In this document: positions 9,139 to 17,119 of the stretch, piece after piece
Layout of the letters: the number at the start of each line of letters is the position of its first letter
Position numbering within the stretch: the stretch's first letter is position 1
NCBI RefSeq assembly: GCF_900604535.1
Contig: NZ_UWOT01000002.1
Location: 1-64,000, forward strand
Length of the DNA: 64,000 nucleotides
Direction: 5' to 3'
From: Romboutsia_E sp900604535
GTDB lineage: Bacteria; Bacillota; Clostridia; Peptostreptococcales; Peptostreptococcaceae
Program-made: the position numbers and the translations under genes
The notes under the pieces: generated by a model
The model's input: the letters and a program-made list of their open reading frames with translations, nothing else
Told to the model about the DNA's origin: nothing
The model's database searches: none

Positions 9139-9175
9139 AAACTCCTGTCTAATTTTGACAGGAGTTTTTATTTTA
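9139..9175 (+). terminator. Riboswitch expression-platform terminator
   Basis: ACTCCTGTC and GACAGGAGT form a stem followed by a U-rich tract. The 5' arm ACTCCTGT (9141-9148) can also pair along its whole length, with one G-U, with ACAGGGGT at 9043-9050, which includes the 3' P1 strand. Ligand-free RNA would therefore antiterminate, and guanine would cause termination. Confidence 0.85.
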
Positions 9176-9212
9176 TACATCAACATTTTAGTATATCAGG
9201 GAGGAAATGAGT

Positions 9213-9785
9213 ATGAAGTTATTACAAGACAAAATATTAAATGAAGGTAGTGTATCTGGAAGTGATATACTAAAAGTAGATAGTTTTTTAAATCATCAAT
9301 TAGACGTAAACTTTTTAAATGAGATAGGAAAGGAATTTAAAAAAAGATTTGCAGATAAAAAGATAGATAAAATATTAACTATAGAAGCATCAGGGATAGC
9401 TATAGCTTCTATAGCTGCGCAACATTTTGGGAATGTGCCGGTAGTTTTCGCAAAGAAGGTTGAATCTAAAAATTTAGATAAAGATGTATATGAGACAAAG
9501 GTATTTTCATTTACTAAAGGTAAAGAGTATAGTGTAAAGGTTTCTAAAAAATATTTAAATAAAGATGAAAATATATTGGTTTTAGATGATTTTCTAGCTA
9601 ATGGAAGAGCAGCTTTAGGACTTAAAGATATCGTAGAGCAAGCCAATGCTAATTTAGCAGGTATCGGAATAGTAATAGAAAAAGGGTTCCAAGAAGGAAG
9701 AAACTTATTAGAAGAAGCTGGTATTAATTTACAATCACTAGCCATAATAGAATCTATTGAAAATGGAAATATAACTTTTAGATAA
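9213..9785 (+). CDS. xpt: Xanthine phosphoribosyltransferase
   Basis: A 190-residue type I phosphoribosyltransferase that converts xanthine and PRPP to XMP in purine salvage. The N-terminus (LLQDKILNEGSV, then LKVDSFLNHQLD) is that of Xpt, and the PRPP-binding loop VLDDFLANGRA lies around residues 123-133. The start is ATG 9213, 8 bases after GGGAGG; the ATG at 9207 is only 2 bases from that site. The guanine riboswitch and its terminator lie in the leader, so expression should fall when guanine is plentiful. It is a single gene with its own terminator. Confidence 0.93.
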   Translation: MKLLQDKILNEGSVSGSDILKVDSFLNHQLDVNFLNEIGKEFKKRFADKKIDKILTIEASGIAIASIAAQHFGNVPVVFAKKVESKNLDKDVYETKVFSFTKGKEYSVKVSKKYLNKDENILVLDDFLANGRAALGLKDIVEQANANLAGIGIVIEKGFQEGRNLLEEAGINLQSLAIIESIENGNITFR

Positions 9786-9791
9786 TTGAAT

Positions 9792-9839
9792 AAAAGTAAA
9801 AAAGCTTAAGTATATATAGACTTAAGCTTTTACTTTTTA
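9792..9839 (+). terminator. Terminator of xpt
   Basis: A long inverted repeat with arms around AAGCTTAAGT and ACTTAAGCTT, extended by A and T tracts. Confidence 0.75.
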
Positions 9840-9914
9840 TATATAGGTGTTAAAATTTTATTTATATATTATTTTATATAAAAAGATGCTATACTATAAA
9901 AATCGAAGGGAATT

Positions 9915-10010
9915 ATTAGATTCCTTATTTTAAATATTATATAATAATAAATTAAATTTTTAGGTAAAATAAAAATAAACTTTAAAAATATTTATTTTAC
10001 AGAATCTAAT
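9915..10010 (+). other. Structured leader upstream of the transaldolase gene
   Basis: Two nested inverted repeats: ATTAGATTC (9915-9923) with GAATCTAAT (10002-10010), and GTAAAATAAA (9964-9973) with TTTATTTTAC (9991-10000). The outer pair closes a 96-base element ending about 30 bp before the start codon. It does not match a riboswitch class I know. In such A+T-rich DNA chance pairing is possible. Confidence 0.3.
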
Positions 10011-10041
10011 GACTATAGTTAGTTTTATAGGAGGTACATAA

Positions 10042-10692
10042 ATGAGATTTTTTATAGACACAGCTAATGTTGAAGAAATAAGACAAGCTAATGATTTAGG
10101 GGTTATATGTGGAGTAACTACAAATCCATCATTAATAGTTAAAGAAGGTAGAGATTTTATAGAAGTAATAAAAGAAATTACATCTATAGTTGATGGACCA
10201 ATAAGTGCAGAGGTAATAAGTTTAGATCATGAAGGTATGGTAAAGGAAGCTGAAAAGTTATCTCAAATACATAGAAATATAGTAATAAAAATACCTATGA
10301 CAGAAGAAGGTTTAAAAGCTGTAAATATATTATCTAAAAAAGGTGTTAAAACAAATGTTACATTAATATTCTCAGCAGCTCAAGCATTATTAGCAGCTAG
10401 AGCAGGAGCTACTTATGTAAGCCCATTTGTTGGAAGATTAGATGATATAGGTAAAGATGGAATAGAGCTAATAGCAGAAATAGCAGAAATTTTTGATGTT
10501 AATGCAATAGAAACTGAGATAATAGTTGCAAGTGTAAGAAACCCAATACACGTATTACAAGCAGCTAAATTAGGTGCTCATATAGCTACAGTACCATTTA
10601 AAGTTATAAAACAAATGCTATTACATCCTTTAACTGATAAGGGAATAGCTCAATTTATGAAAGATTGGGAAGGTTCAGAATTAAAATTATAG
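10042..10692 (+). CDS. Transaldolase / fructose-6-phosphate aldolase family protein
   Basis: A 216-residue single-domain TIM-barrel aldolase of the TalC/FSA subfamily. The N-terminus MRFFIDTANVEEI, the GVTTNPSL motif and the Schiff-base lysine K83 in VIKIPMT are diagnostic. These short enzymes act either as transaldolases (sedoheptulose-7-P plus glyceraldehyde-3-P) or as fructose-6-phosphate aldolases, and sequence alone does not settle which. The length fits the subfamily. The gene stands alone behind AGGAGG and ends in a strong bidirectional terminator. Confidence 0.9.
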   Translation: MRFFIDTANVEEIRQANDLGVICGVTTNPSLIVKEGRDFIEVIKEITSIVDGPISAEVISLDHEGMVKEAEKLSQIHRNIVIKIPMTEEGLKAVNILSKKGVKTNVTLIFSAAQALLAARAGATYVSPFVGRLDDIGKDGIELIAEIAEIFDVNAIETEIIVASVRNPIHVLQAAKLGAHIATVPFKVIKQMLLHPLTDKGIAQFMKDWEGSELKL

Positions 10693-10700
10693 TAGTTATA

Positions 10701-10748
10701 AAGAATAAAAAAGGCTATACTCATACAGGTATAGCCTTTTTTATTCTT
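10701..10748. terminator. Bidirectional terminator
   Basis: A near-perfect 20-bp inverted repeat with core AAGGCTATAC / GTATAGCCTT, flanked by A and T runs, between the convergent genes at 10692 and 10748. Confidence 0.85.
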
Positions 10749-12046
10749 TATAATATAGAATCAACTAGTTCATTTTCGTTTTCTTTGTTATTTATATCAT
10801 TTTGATAATATTTAGTTTTATTGAATTCTTTTTCACTACTACTTACAATTAAAGTACAAGCACAATCTCCCATTACATTTACAGTAGTTCTTGTCATATC
10901 TAATAATCTATCAACACCCATAATTAATCCAACACCTTCTATTGGCAAGCCAACAGATGTTAAAACCATAGATAAAGTTATCATTCCAACGCCTGGAACA
11001 CCTGCTGTTCCTATTGAAGCTAAAGTAGCAGTTAATATTATTGTAATTAGTTGGTTTATACCTAAATTTATACCATAAATTTGAGATATAAATATGCAAG
11101 CAACACCTTGCATTATTGCAGTTCCATCCATATTTATTGTTGCACCTAATGGTAAGGTGAATGAAGCTACTGAATTATCAACTCCTAAGTCTTCCATAGT
11201 CTCTATTGTTAAAGGTAGAGCAGCATTGCTTGAAGCTGTTGAGAATGTTACTGCAGCTACATTTGCAAATTTTTTGAAAAATGGCTTTAAACTAAGTCCA
11301 GTAAGTCCTTTTATCATACCAGAGTAAACAAATATAGCTTGGATAAATAATGCTAAAACGACAGCAAACATATACTTTAATAAAGAGGCGAAAGCTTCAA
11401 AGCCAACAGTTGAAAATGTTTTAGTTATTAGTGCAAAAACACCGTATGGAGCAAATGACATTATTATAGATACCATTTTCATACATATATCATTAGCTGA
11501 TTCAAAAAATACTCTAACAGATTCAGCTTTTTTACCGACCATACTCATAGCTATTCCTAATAATAAAGAAAAGAATATTATTTGAAGCATTTCTCCATTT
11601 GCTAAAGACTGAATTGGATTTGTAGGAATAGTGCCCAGTATTATATCAACCAAAGATTTACTTTCTCCAATAGTAGTTTCTGAAGTTATTAAGCTAGACA
11701 TATCTAATCCTAATCCAGGGTTTATTAATTTACCAATTCCAAGTGCGATTGATATGGCTAATGCAGTAGTAAGTAAATAAAAGCACATTGTCTTAATACC
11801 AATTCTTCCTAATTTCTTTATATCCCCCATAGATGAAGAACCACATACTAATGATATGAAAACTAAAGGGACAACAAGCATTTTTATTGCACTTATAAAA
11901 CCCGTTCCTAGTATTTCTATAATACCACCTAATAATATATTATCTTTTAAGTTTCCATTAGGCATAGATTTGATTATAAAGCCACAAATTATACCTAAAA
12001 ATATTCCTATAAAAATTTTTGAAGTCAGACCTAACTTTTTTTTCAT
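10748..12046 (-). CDS. Dicarboxylate/amino acid:cation symporter (DAACS family)
   Basis: A 432-residue secondary transporter with about eight membrane helices plus re-entrant loops. It shows the DAACS signatures: a serine-rich hairpin (FSTASSNAALPLT), the NMDGTA motif in helix 7 (ATINMDGTAIMQ) and the second hairpin IGTAGVPG. It would couple uptake of glutamate, aspartate or C4-dicarboxylates to Na+ or H+ flow. AAGGAGG precedes the ATG. The family is firm; the exact substrate is not. A glutamate supply would fit the amino-acid-catabolising genes elsewhere in the window, such as eam. Confidence 0.88.
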   Translation of the reverse strand: MKKKLGLTSKIFIGIFLGIICGFIIKSMPNGNLKDNILLGGIIEILGTGFISAIKMLVVPLVFISLVCGSSSMGDIKKLGRIGIKTMCFYLLTTALAISIALGIGKLINPGLGLDMSSLITSETTIGESKSLVDIILGTIPTNPIQSLANGEMLQIIFFSLLLGIAMSMVGKKAESVRVFFESANDICMKMVSIIMSFAPYGVFALITKTFSTVGFEAFASLLKYMFAVVLALFIQAIFVYSGMIKGLTGLSLKPFFKKFANVAAVTFSTASSNAALPLTIETMEDLGVDNSVASFTLPLGATINMDGTAIMQGVACIFISQIYGINLGINQLITIILTATLASIGTAGVPGVGMITLSMVLTSVGLPIEGVGLIMGVDRLLDMTRTTVNVMGDCACTLIVSSSEKEFNKTKYYQNDINNKENENELVDSIL

Positions 12047-12388
12047 AGTAATTCCTCCTTTTAATAAAATCTATCAATTATTTTATAGTTAAATAGTAGC
12101 AATAAAAGGATGAATATGCAAGAAAAAATATAAAGCATTCAAAAAAATAAAAAATATTATTTTGTAATGAATTAACACTTAAGCAAATACTTGAAAATCA
12201 ATGTGTAAATAAATGTACAACTTTAAGGTATAAATGAATAATTTTGAAAAATGAATTTAATATACGTATATAAATCAATTTTATTAAAATTGAATAAAAA
12301 GCGAAAAGATAAGTAATAATTACTGTTAAATGTAATTATATCTATATGAGTATATTAATTAATTTTATGTAGTTTTTGTTACTGATTT

Positions 12389-12414
12389 GTAATCATAGGT
12401 AACAGAGATGTAAC
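12389..12414 (+). promoter_or_regulatory. Triplicate GTAA(T/C) direct repeats, candidate response-regulator site
   Basis: GTAAT (12389), GTAAC (12399) and GTAAC (12410) recur at 10- and 11-bp spacing, one helical turn, in the 468-bp stretch between 12046 and 12515. OmpR-type regulators bind such tandem direct repeats. A similar pair lies before the response-regulator gene at 13128-13143. I see no gene in the rest of this stretch. Confidence 0.4.
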
Positions 12415-12514
12415 TGTTATTTATCTATTTTAAGTGGTACTATTAGGTTATAGAAATCATATTAAAATTTATAAAAAATAAGCAAGAATTATTTGCAGAA
12501 GAGGGTGTGTATTA

Positions 12515-13090
12515 ATGAAAAAAGGAATTATATCAGTATCTATATTATGTACAGGTTTATTAGTATTTTTAAACCCGATGAAAAATATGAGTTTTGCAAT
12601 TAAAGATGATAGTATAAATTATAATGTACCTTCAAACATTATAAACGAAATTAAAGATGATAATAATTACATAAATAATGAAGATGAAAGTAATGGTAAT
12701 ATGAGTGATGGAGCTAATAAGAATAATGATGCTCAAGAAATAATAGATGCTCAAGAAATTATAAAAGAAAATAATAGTGAACAAGAAAAAAGTGATGTTT
12801 TCATTAATGAGAAAGAAAATGAAGTATCAGAATATGAAGAGACTACTGTTGTAGAAGAAAACATAGCTTTAACTGAAAATTTAGCAGAGAATATATTACA
12901 ATCTATGTATCCTAATGTTGAGTATATATACCAAGGAAATGAAGGTGATTTCTCTGCACTACAAGAAAAAGGGTTAAGTGGTTATGTATTTTTACCAAAT
13001 GTAGATGGAGATATGGGATACTTTGTTGATAAAGTTAATTCTAACATATATCTATTCCATCCAAGTGGATATTTAGAATTAATAAAATAG
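12515..13090 (+). CDS. Secreted protein of unknown function
   Basis: A 191-residue protein with an N-terminal signal sequence (basic start, hydrophobic residues about 4-22, AxA-like end near FAI). An acidic, Asn/Glu-rich low-complexity region (residues 35-115) follows, and then a compact C-terminal domain (about 125-191) rich in aromatic and Gly residues. I do not recognise a family. There is no lipobox, LPxTG or second membrane segment, so the product is probably released or loosely held at the surface. It lies just before a two-component system and shares candidate regulator repeats with it, so it may be a target of that system. Good ribosome-binding site (GAGGGTG). Confidence 0.6.
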   Translation: MKKGIISVSILCTGLLVFLNPMKNMSFAIKDDSINYNVPSNIINEIKDDNNYINNEDESNGNMSDGANKNNDAQEIIDAQEIIKENNSEQEKSDVFINEKENEVSEYEETTVVEENIALTENLAENILQSMYPNVEYIYQGNEGDFSALQEKGLSGYVFLPNVDGDMGYFVDKVNSNIYLFHPSGYLELIK

Positions 13091-13092
13091 TA

Positions 13093-13125
13093 AAAAGAGC
13101 AAGCTTATAGCTTGTTCTTTTTTTA
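13093..13125 (+). terminator. Terminator of the secreted-protein gene
   Basis: AAGAGCAAGC / GCTTGTTCTT stem followed by a T run. Confidence 0.85.
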
Positions 13126-13127
13126 TT

Positions 13128-13143
13128 GTAAGAAAATTGTAAG
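13128..13143 (+). promoter_or_regulatory. GTAAG direct repeat, candidate autoregulatory site
   Basis: GTAAG at 13128 and again at 13139 (11-bp period) gives the same architecture as the repeats at 12399/12410. It lies about 140 bp before the response-regulator start. Autoregulation is inferred. Confidence 0.35.
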
Positions 13144-13279
13144 ATTTAGATTAATCTTTTGTTAAGAAATGTTTATTACAATATTGTCAGTAAAGGTAAA
13201 AATAAATAGATATATTGTATAATGGAAGAAAGAAAAATAAGCAGATTTGATATTATTTAAAAATAAGGGATGGTAATAT

Positions 13280-13978
13280 ATGTATAATATTCTGATTGTT
13301 GATGATGATAGAGAAATAGTTGAGTCTATAGAAATATATTTAAAAAACGAAGGTTTTAATACCTATAAGGCTTATGATGGAATACAAGCTTTAGATATAA
13401 TTATGAGTAAAGAGATACACCTAATTTTAATGGATATAATGATGCCAAAATTATATGGTATAAAAGCTACTATAAAAATTAGAGAAGAAAAGAATATACC
13501 TATAATATTAGTGTCAGCTAAGAGTGAAGATACAGATAAGATAATTGGACTTAATATAGGTGCAGATGATTATATAACAAAGCCTTTTAACTTGTTAGAA
13601 TTAGTAGCAAGAGTAAACTCTAATTTAAGGAGATATATGAATTTAGGCAATTATAGTAATTTAGATGTGAATAAAGAAGTAATTAAAAGTGGTGGATTAG
13701 AGTTAAATACTTATACTAAAGAAGTGAAAGTAGATGGAGAAATTATAAAAGTAACGCCTATTGAATACAAAATATTAGAACTATTGTTACGCAATAAAGG
13801 TAGGGTATTCTCAATTGATGAGATATATGAAAAAGTATGGCAAGAAGAAAGTTTTAATGTAGAAAATACAGTAGCAGTTCATATAAGAAGGATAAGAGAG
13901 AAGATTGAAATCAATCCGAGAGAGCCGAAATATTTAAAAGTTGTGTGGGGAGTTGGATATAAAATTGAAAAATTATAG
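13280..13978 (+). CDS. OmpR/PhoB-family response regulator (VanR-like)
   Basis: A 232-residue two-domain regulator. The receiver domain (1-120) has the acidic pair DDD (residues 8-10), phospho-acceptor D52 in LILMDIMMP, S79 in VSAKSE and K101 in TKPF. The C-terminal winged helix (about 135-230) has the PIEYKILELLLRN and VAVHIRRIREKI segments of the family and ends in VWGVGYKIEK. All functional residues are present. The kinase gene overlaps the end of this one but is interrupted, so signalling from its own partner may be lost. Candidate targets are its own promoter and the secreted-protein gene. Confidence 0.92.
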   Translation: MYNILIVDDDREIVESIEIYLKNEGFNTYKAYDGIQALDIIMSKEIHLILMDIMMPKLYGIKATIKIREEKNIPIILVSAKSEDTDKIIGLNIGADDYITKPFNLLELVARVNSNLRRYMNLGNYSNLDVNKEVIKSGGLELNTYTKEVKVDGEIIKVTPIEYKILELLLRNKGRVFSIDEIYEKVWQEESFNVENTVAVHIRRIREKIEINPREPKYLKVVWGVGYKIEKL

Positions 13979-14159
13979 TTGGAAAATAATAAAAAGTAAA
14001 AGTTTAATATTTAATTGTATACTAATATTAGCTTTGTATATATTAATGCAAATAGCCGGTATACTAATTTGTTATACATTTTTTAGAGAAAGTATATTAG
14101 CAATTATATCTATAATGGTTTTAGTTAATTTAATATTATATAAAGTACTTGTTATATAA
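13965..14159 (+). CDS. Short two-helix membrane ORF, probable first part of the sensor kinase
   Basis: Reading from a TTG at 13965, which overlaps the response-regulator stop, gives about 64 residues (KNYSWKIIKSKSLIFN...) with two hydrophobic helices. It ends at TAA 14157. The next reading frame (14181) is in the same phase only 21 bases later. The two may be parts of one multi-helix kinase separated by a nonsense codon, or a separate small membrane protein may precede a kinase that has its own ribosome-binding site (GAGGTGG before 14181). The start codon is uncertain; other in-frame TTGs lie at 13941 and 13953. Confidence 0.45.
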   Translation: MKNYSWKIIKSKSLIFNCILILALYILMQIAGILICYTFFRESILAIISIMVLVNLILYKVLVI

Positions 14160-14180
14160 ACAGTAAGAAGAGGTGGCTTA

Positions 14181-14633
14181 ATGAAACAAGACAAAAAGGC
14201 TAAATTTACTATATTAACAATATTTATAATATCTTTATCTTTTTTATTAACATCAGTTATGATAGTTTTTAAAAGTGGAACTAGTGATATGAGCACTAGC
14301 TATATAAATAAAGATAAGTGGAGTTTTATAGAGCCAAATTTTTATAAAAGTGAAAGATTTGATGATAAAGTTTTACCTTCTATTGTACAAGGGATTGAAA
14401 TTGAGTTGTATGGAGATAGTAATATTAATTCATATTATGGGTATTATGAATCTAATTCACTAGATAATATAAAATTTATTGCTATAGATAAAAGTACCAG
14501 TGATTATATTACAAATACAAAATATACTGATGTAGATGAATTTGAAAGAAATACAAATTCATATGTAAATATAAGTGTTAATAAAACTAGCAATACTTAT
14601 ATTAAAAAGGTTGGAAATGAAGAAAAAAAATAA
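14181..14633 (+). CDS. N-terminal fragment of sensor histidine kinase (frameshifted)
   Basis: 150 residues. A membrane helix (about 9-31) is followed by an extracytoplasmic region with several Tyr, Ser and Asn. It ends prematurely in a run of eight A (14623-14630). A -1 shift there joins it directly to the frame that contains the rest of the kinase: after ...GNEEKK the other frame reads INTNYYSNISNINNS and then MELYLSIP. The repaired protein from 14181 would be 651 residues. The break may be a real mutation, slippage on A8, or an assembly error. Start ATG 14181 has GAGGTGG upstream. Confidence 0.65.
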   Translation: MKQDKKAKFTILTIFIISLSFLLTSVMIVFKSGTSDMSTSYINKDKWSFIEPNFYKSERFDDKVLPSIVQGIEIELYGDSNINSYYGYYESNSLDNIKFIAIDKSTSDYITNTKYTDVDEFERNTNSYVNISVNKTSNTYIKKVGNEEKK

Positions 14634-14674
14634 ATACTAACTACTATAGTAATATTTCTAATATAAACAATAGT

Positions 14675-16135
14675 ATGGAATTATATTTATCTATACCTAA
14701 AAAGTTAAATGAACAAGGAAGTTTATATGGAGAATATTATATGTATACAAGAGCAATAAATCTCATTAAAAATTATTTCTTTATAGGATTAGTGTCGTCT
14801 ATATTATGTATAATATCAGCCGTTGTATGCAAATTGAGAAAGGTAGATATTACAATTAAGGAAAGTAAACTATTAAAATATTATAGCAAAATTCCAGTAG
14901 AATTCATAATTGTATTATTAATATTACTTTTTGCTTTTGTTAATGATAATTATACATATTACTATATTGATTTTTTATCTAGTATTTTAATTATAATAGC
15001 TAATTTTATATTTATATTTTGTATAGTAATGTTTAAAAGTGAGTTTAAATATTTTGATAAAAAGACTGGCATATTAAAAACTAGTTTTATAATTAAAAAT
15101 TTAATAAATGCTAAATATATAATAGTTAGTAGCATTAAAGCTAATAATAAAATTAGTATAATAAGAAAAATAGCAATAATAGGTATAGGGTGTATGATTT
15201 TAAACTTATTATCTTTATTTTTGGGTATAGGAGTTGTGTCTATAGTAATGACTATAACTATGATTTGTTTTACATCATATATATTAAAAAAACTTAACTA
15301 TATAAATGAAATAATTGAAGGTTCAGAGAGAATAAAATCTGGTGATTTAAATTATAAAATATCTATCATAGAAGATGATAATTTAAATATATTAGCTGAA
15401 AACATAAATAATATTGGACAGGGATTAGAAAACTCAATAGAGGATACATTAAAAAGTGAAAGAATGAAGACTGAGCTTATAACTAATGTATCTCATGATT
15501 TAAAAACCCCTTTAACTTCTATAATTAATTACATACAGTTAATAAAAAAGGAAGAAAATATACAGCCGTCCTATATAAACGATTATATAAACGTATTAGA
15601 TTCGAAATCTAAAAGACTTAATATATTAATTGAAGATTTATTTGAAGCAAGTAAGGCTAGTAGTGGAAATATAGAGCTTAATATGGAAAAGATTGATTTG
15701 AAGCAATTACTAATACAAAGTATTGGCGAAATGGAAGAAAAATTATTAGAAACAAGATTAGAGATAAAGCTAAATGCACCTAAAGAGAAGGTATATATAT
15801 ATGCTGATGGAAGACGTATGTTTAGAGTTTTTGAAAATCTTTTATCTAATATAGTAAAGTACTCTTTAGAAAGAACGAGGGTATATATAGATATAAGTGT
15901 TAATGATGGAACGGTAAATTTAACAATGAAAAATATATCTTCCTATGAATTAAATTTCGATCCAGTTGAAATAATGGAAAGGTTTAAAAGAGCAGATGAA
16001 TCTAGAAATACAGAAGGTAGTGGTTTAGGTTTAGCGATAGCAAGGGATTTAGTAAATTTACAAGGTGGTAACTTTAAAATAGAAATAGATGGAGATTTGT
16101 TTAAATCTATTTTAGAATTTGATGAAATAAATTAA
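14675..16135 (+). CDS. Sensor histidine kinase, membrane and catalytic part (frameshifted)
   Basis: 486 residues from the first ATG of this frame, which opens without a ribosome-binding site and continues the fragment at 14181-14633. The remaining extracytoplasmic segment is followed by several membrane helices (about 30-200) and a HAMP-like linker. The dimerisation domain has the phospho-acceptor H274 in NVSHDLKTPL. The ATPase domain has N-box NLLSNIVKYS, an F-box region and G-box GSGLGLAIARDL. The catalytic half looks intact and is VanS-like. Partner: the response regulator at 13280. As written, the gene would not make a full-length sensor unless the ribosome slips at the A8 run. Confidence 0.75.
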   Translation: MELYLSIPKKLNEQGSLYGEYYMYTRAINLIKNYFFIGLVSSILCIISAVVCKLRKVDITIKESKLLKYYSKIPVEFIIVLLILLFAFVNDNYTYYYIDFLSSILIIIANFIFIFCIVMFKSEFKYFDKKTGILKTSFIIKNLINAKYIIVSSIKANNKISIIRKIAIIGIGCMILNLLSLFLGIGVVSIVMTITMICFTSYILKKLNYINEIIEGSERIKSGDLNYKISIIEDDNLNILAENINNIGQGLENSIEDTLKSERMKTELITNVSHDLKTPLTSIINYIQLIKKEENIQPSYINDYINVLDSKSKRLNILIEDLFEASKASSGNIELNMEKIDLKQLLIQSIGEMEEKLLETRLEIKLNAPKEKVYIYADGRRMFRVFENLLSNIVKYSLERTRVYIDISVNDGTVNLTMKNISSYELNFDPVEIMERFKRADESRNTEGSGLGLAIARDLVNLQGGNFKIEIDGDLFKSILEFDEIN

Positions 16136-16142
16136 TAATTAT

Positions 16143-16185
16143 AAAAAATGATGTAAGATAGTAAAACTATCTTACATCATTTTTT
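16143..16185. terminator. Bidirectional terminator
   Basis: AATGATGTAAGATAGT / ACTATCTTACATCATT stem with a 3-base loop and flanking A and T runs, between convergent genes. Confidence 0.88.
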
Positions 16186-16927
16186 ATTCATTTAATTCGC
16201 ATAAAAGTGATGAAGAACGATATTGAGAAGGTGTTTGATTTGTAAACTTTTTAAAGATTATACTATAATAAGTTTGATTGTTAAATCCAACCGAAAAAGC
16301 CACTTCTAGTAAACTTAAATTTGTATTTCTCAAAAGTTCTTTACTTTTTTCAACTCTAAAATTATTTAAAAAATAAGAAAATGTGTTTCCTGTATACTTT
16401 TTAAATAAACTGCAGAAATAACATTTATTTATATCTAACTCTTCACAAATAGAATCTATAGAAATCTCTTCTTTATAATGCATATGTATATATCCTATCG
16501 CTTTTCTTATATAAGGACTCATTATAGAAGATGGAGTACTTTGCTTTAATTTATCTTCATAGATACTAAGAATTAAAGTACTTAAATATTGACAACAAGC
16601 GATAGGTTTATAAGGAATATCTTTATTTATTAAATTAGTAATAACATTTGTTCTAAAAGGCCCTATAACAAAATATCCAGTTTTTTTATTATATTTAGAC
16701 ATATCAACAATTTTATAATTTATATCATTTTTCAATTTCAAATGAAAATTTGTGAACTCTTCTTCAGAATTATTTATATTTAATTTGATTTCTTCTATAG
16801 GATATATCCTATCAAAAAAATCTGTATATCCAACTTTACAGAGATCTTTAAACTCTTCATTTGTTAATCTTATTGGAACATTACAACAATTGTAAAAGTC
16901 TGTTAAAATGCTAGTTTCAAAATTCAT
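16184..16927 (-). CDS. AraC-family transcriptional regulator
   Basis: A 247-residue regulator with an N-terminal ligand or sensor region (1-140) that includes a short NCCNVPIRL motif, resembling PocR-type sensory domains. A C-terminal pair of AraC helix-turn-helix units follows (about 148-245: ISIDSICEELDINKCYFCSLFKKYTG and LSLLEVAFSVGFNNQTYYSIIFKKF). It is divergent from the haem-acquisition locus, 192 bp apart, so control of that locus is possible. No direct evidence for an effector is visible; Cys residues in the sensor part could bind metal or haem. Confidence 0.85.
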   Translation of the reverse strand: MNFETSILTDFYNCCNVPIRLTNEEFKDLCKVGYTDFFDRIYPIEEIKLNINNSEEEFTNFHLKLKNDINYKIVDMSKYNKKTGYFVIGPFRTNVITNLINKDIPYKPIACCQYLSTLILSIYEDKLKQSTPSSIMSPYIRKAIGYIHMHYKEEISIDSICEELDINKCYFCSLFKKYTGNTFSYFLNNFRVEKSKELLRNTNLSLLEVAFSVGFNNQTYYSIIFKKFTNQTPSQYRSSSLLCELNE

Positions 16928-17034
16928 ATATAACTCCTAAAATTTATTTAATACATAAAAAATGTAAAAATACTTAAAAAATATAAATATAATGAAAAAT
17001 ATTTATGTAATTTGTAGTATAATCATATCGTAAA

Positions 17035-17049
17035 TGAAAATCAGTATCA
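17035..17049 (+). promoter_or_regulatory. Candidate Fur box of the haem locus
   Basis: TGAAAATCAGTATCA matches the 7-1-7 Fur model at 12 of 14 positions. It overlaps a promoter-like region with TATAAT at 17018 and ATATAAT at 17049. Iron repression is the expected control for NEAT-based haem uptake. Confidence 0.6.
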
Positions 17050-17119
17050 TATAATAAATAATACTTTTTATAAAAATAAAAGTCAATACAGAAATAATTA
17101 ATATATTTGGAGGGAATAC

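Noticed and set aside
9296..9745. Minus-strand frame of 149 codons
   Set aside because: It is antisense to xpt, has no recognisable domain or ribosome-binding site, and the plus-strand gene is certain.
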